DNA of 5,296 nucleotides from assembly GCA_030611185.1 (NCBI GenBank), contig JAUWQG010000071.1:1-5296 (forward strand). The letters run 5' to 3'. The stretch's first letter is position 1, and each line of letters begins with the position of its first letter. This document shows, piece after piece, positions 5,135-5,296 of this stretch. Source of the stretch: Nitrososphaerota archaeon (GTDB taxonomy: Archaea; Thermoproteota; Nitrososphaeria; Nitrososphaerales; Nitrosopumilaceae). A program made the translations under genes and the position numbers. The notes under the pieces are model-generated. The model was given only the letters and a program-made list of their open reading frames with translations, was not told the origin of the DNA and made no database searches.

Positions 5135-5296
5135 TTGAGTGCTTCAAAAAAGTCTAAAGATGCTGAAGATATTTTATCAGAATTTCAAGATACAAAAATA
5201 CCTGAACCAACCCCAGAACCTGAACCACACCAACAACCTCAACCACCACAAGCACAGCAACAACCACAACAACATCACCCACAACAAAAAAAACAA
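5135..5296 (+). CDS. N-terminus of a Pro/Gln-rich protein (3' partial)
   Basis: A TTG at 5135 opens a frame that runs to the right edge (54 codons). An in-frame stop at 5120-5122 rules out earlier starts, and no other usual start codon lies between. An AAAGGA stretch (5121-5126) eight bases before the TTG could be a weak ribosome-binding site. The product starts with a charged stretch, SASKKSKDAEDILSEFQD (2-19), then passes into a low-complexity region of Pro-Glu repeats (PEPTPEPEP, 23-31) and a Gln/Pro/His-rich tract to the edge. No signal peptide is seen at the N-terminus. Low-complexity N-terminal linkers often precede a folded or membrane domain, which would lie outside the window, so no function can be given. 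The competing GTG at 5139 is in another frame and yields a less plausible protein. Confidence 0.65.
   Translation, partial: MSASKKSKDAEDILSEFQDTKIPEPTPEPEPHQQPQPPQAQQQPQQHHPQQKKQ

Noticed and set aside
5139..5296. GTG start in an alternative frame at the right edge
   Set aside because: It gives an Asn/Lys/His mixture without pattern, whereas the frame from TTG 5135 gives a coherent charged N-terminus and Pro-Glu repeats.

Overview
The window is AT-rich and compact. It reads as chromosomal sequence from a Nitrososphaerota (Thaumarchaeota) archaeon of the Nitrosopumilus type. The grounds are an archaeal Nre repair protein, a Dpo4-like Y-family polymerase, an archaeosortase-family membrane protein, frequent GTG and TTG starts, and TATA-like elements about 25 bp before several start codons, as expected for leaderless archaeal mRNAs. 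The lineage is inferred from gene content and style; there is no rRNA to confirm it.

Layout, left to right. (1) Positions 1-326, plus strand: the C-terminal part of a small membrane protein with a Cys-Ser-Cys motif in a hydrophobic segment; its start lies outside the window. (2) 313-1251, minus: a BtuF-like cobalamin-binding-family protein without a signal peptide, overlapping gene 1 tail to tail by 14 bp. (3) 1252-1347: a divergent promoter region with AGGCA repeats. (4) 1348-2502, plus: an Nre-family DNA repair protein ending in a PCNA-interacting (PIP) motif. (5) 2560-2706, plus: a 48-residue putative zinc-binding protein that is easily missed. (6) 2752-3687, plus: an archaeosortase/exosortase-family protein with Ser where the family usually has the catalytic Cys. 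(7) 3678-4772, minus: a Y-family DNA polymerase, also ending in a PIP motif, overlapping gene 6 tail to tail by 10 bp. (8) 4773-4844: a short divergent promoter region. (9) 4845-5093, plus: an acidic 82-residue protein of unknown function. (10) 5135 to the right edge, plus: the N-terminus of a Pro/Gln-rich protein.

The clearest functional theme is DNA damage handling. Nre and the translesion polymerase both finish exactly at a PIP box, so both can be expected to dock on the PCNA sliding clamp. The archaeosortase between them belongs to surface-protein processing, and no substrate for it is visible here. I see no mobile element, CRISPR array, tRNA or rRNA. No stretch over 300 bases lacks a gene. 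The most unusual items are the Ser-for-Cys archaeosortase, the unlisted small zinc-ribbon-like gene, the polymerase's altered SxDE motif, and the apparently cytoplasmic BtuF-like protein with conserved-looking cysteines.
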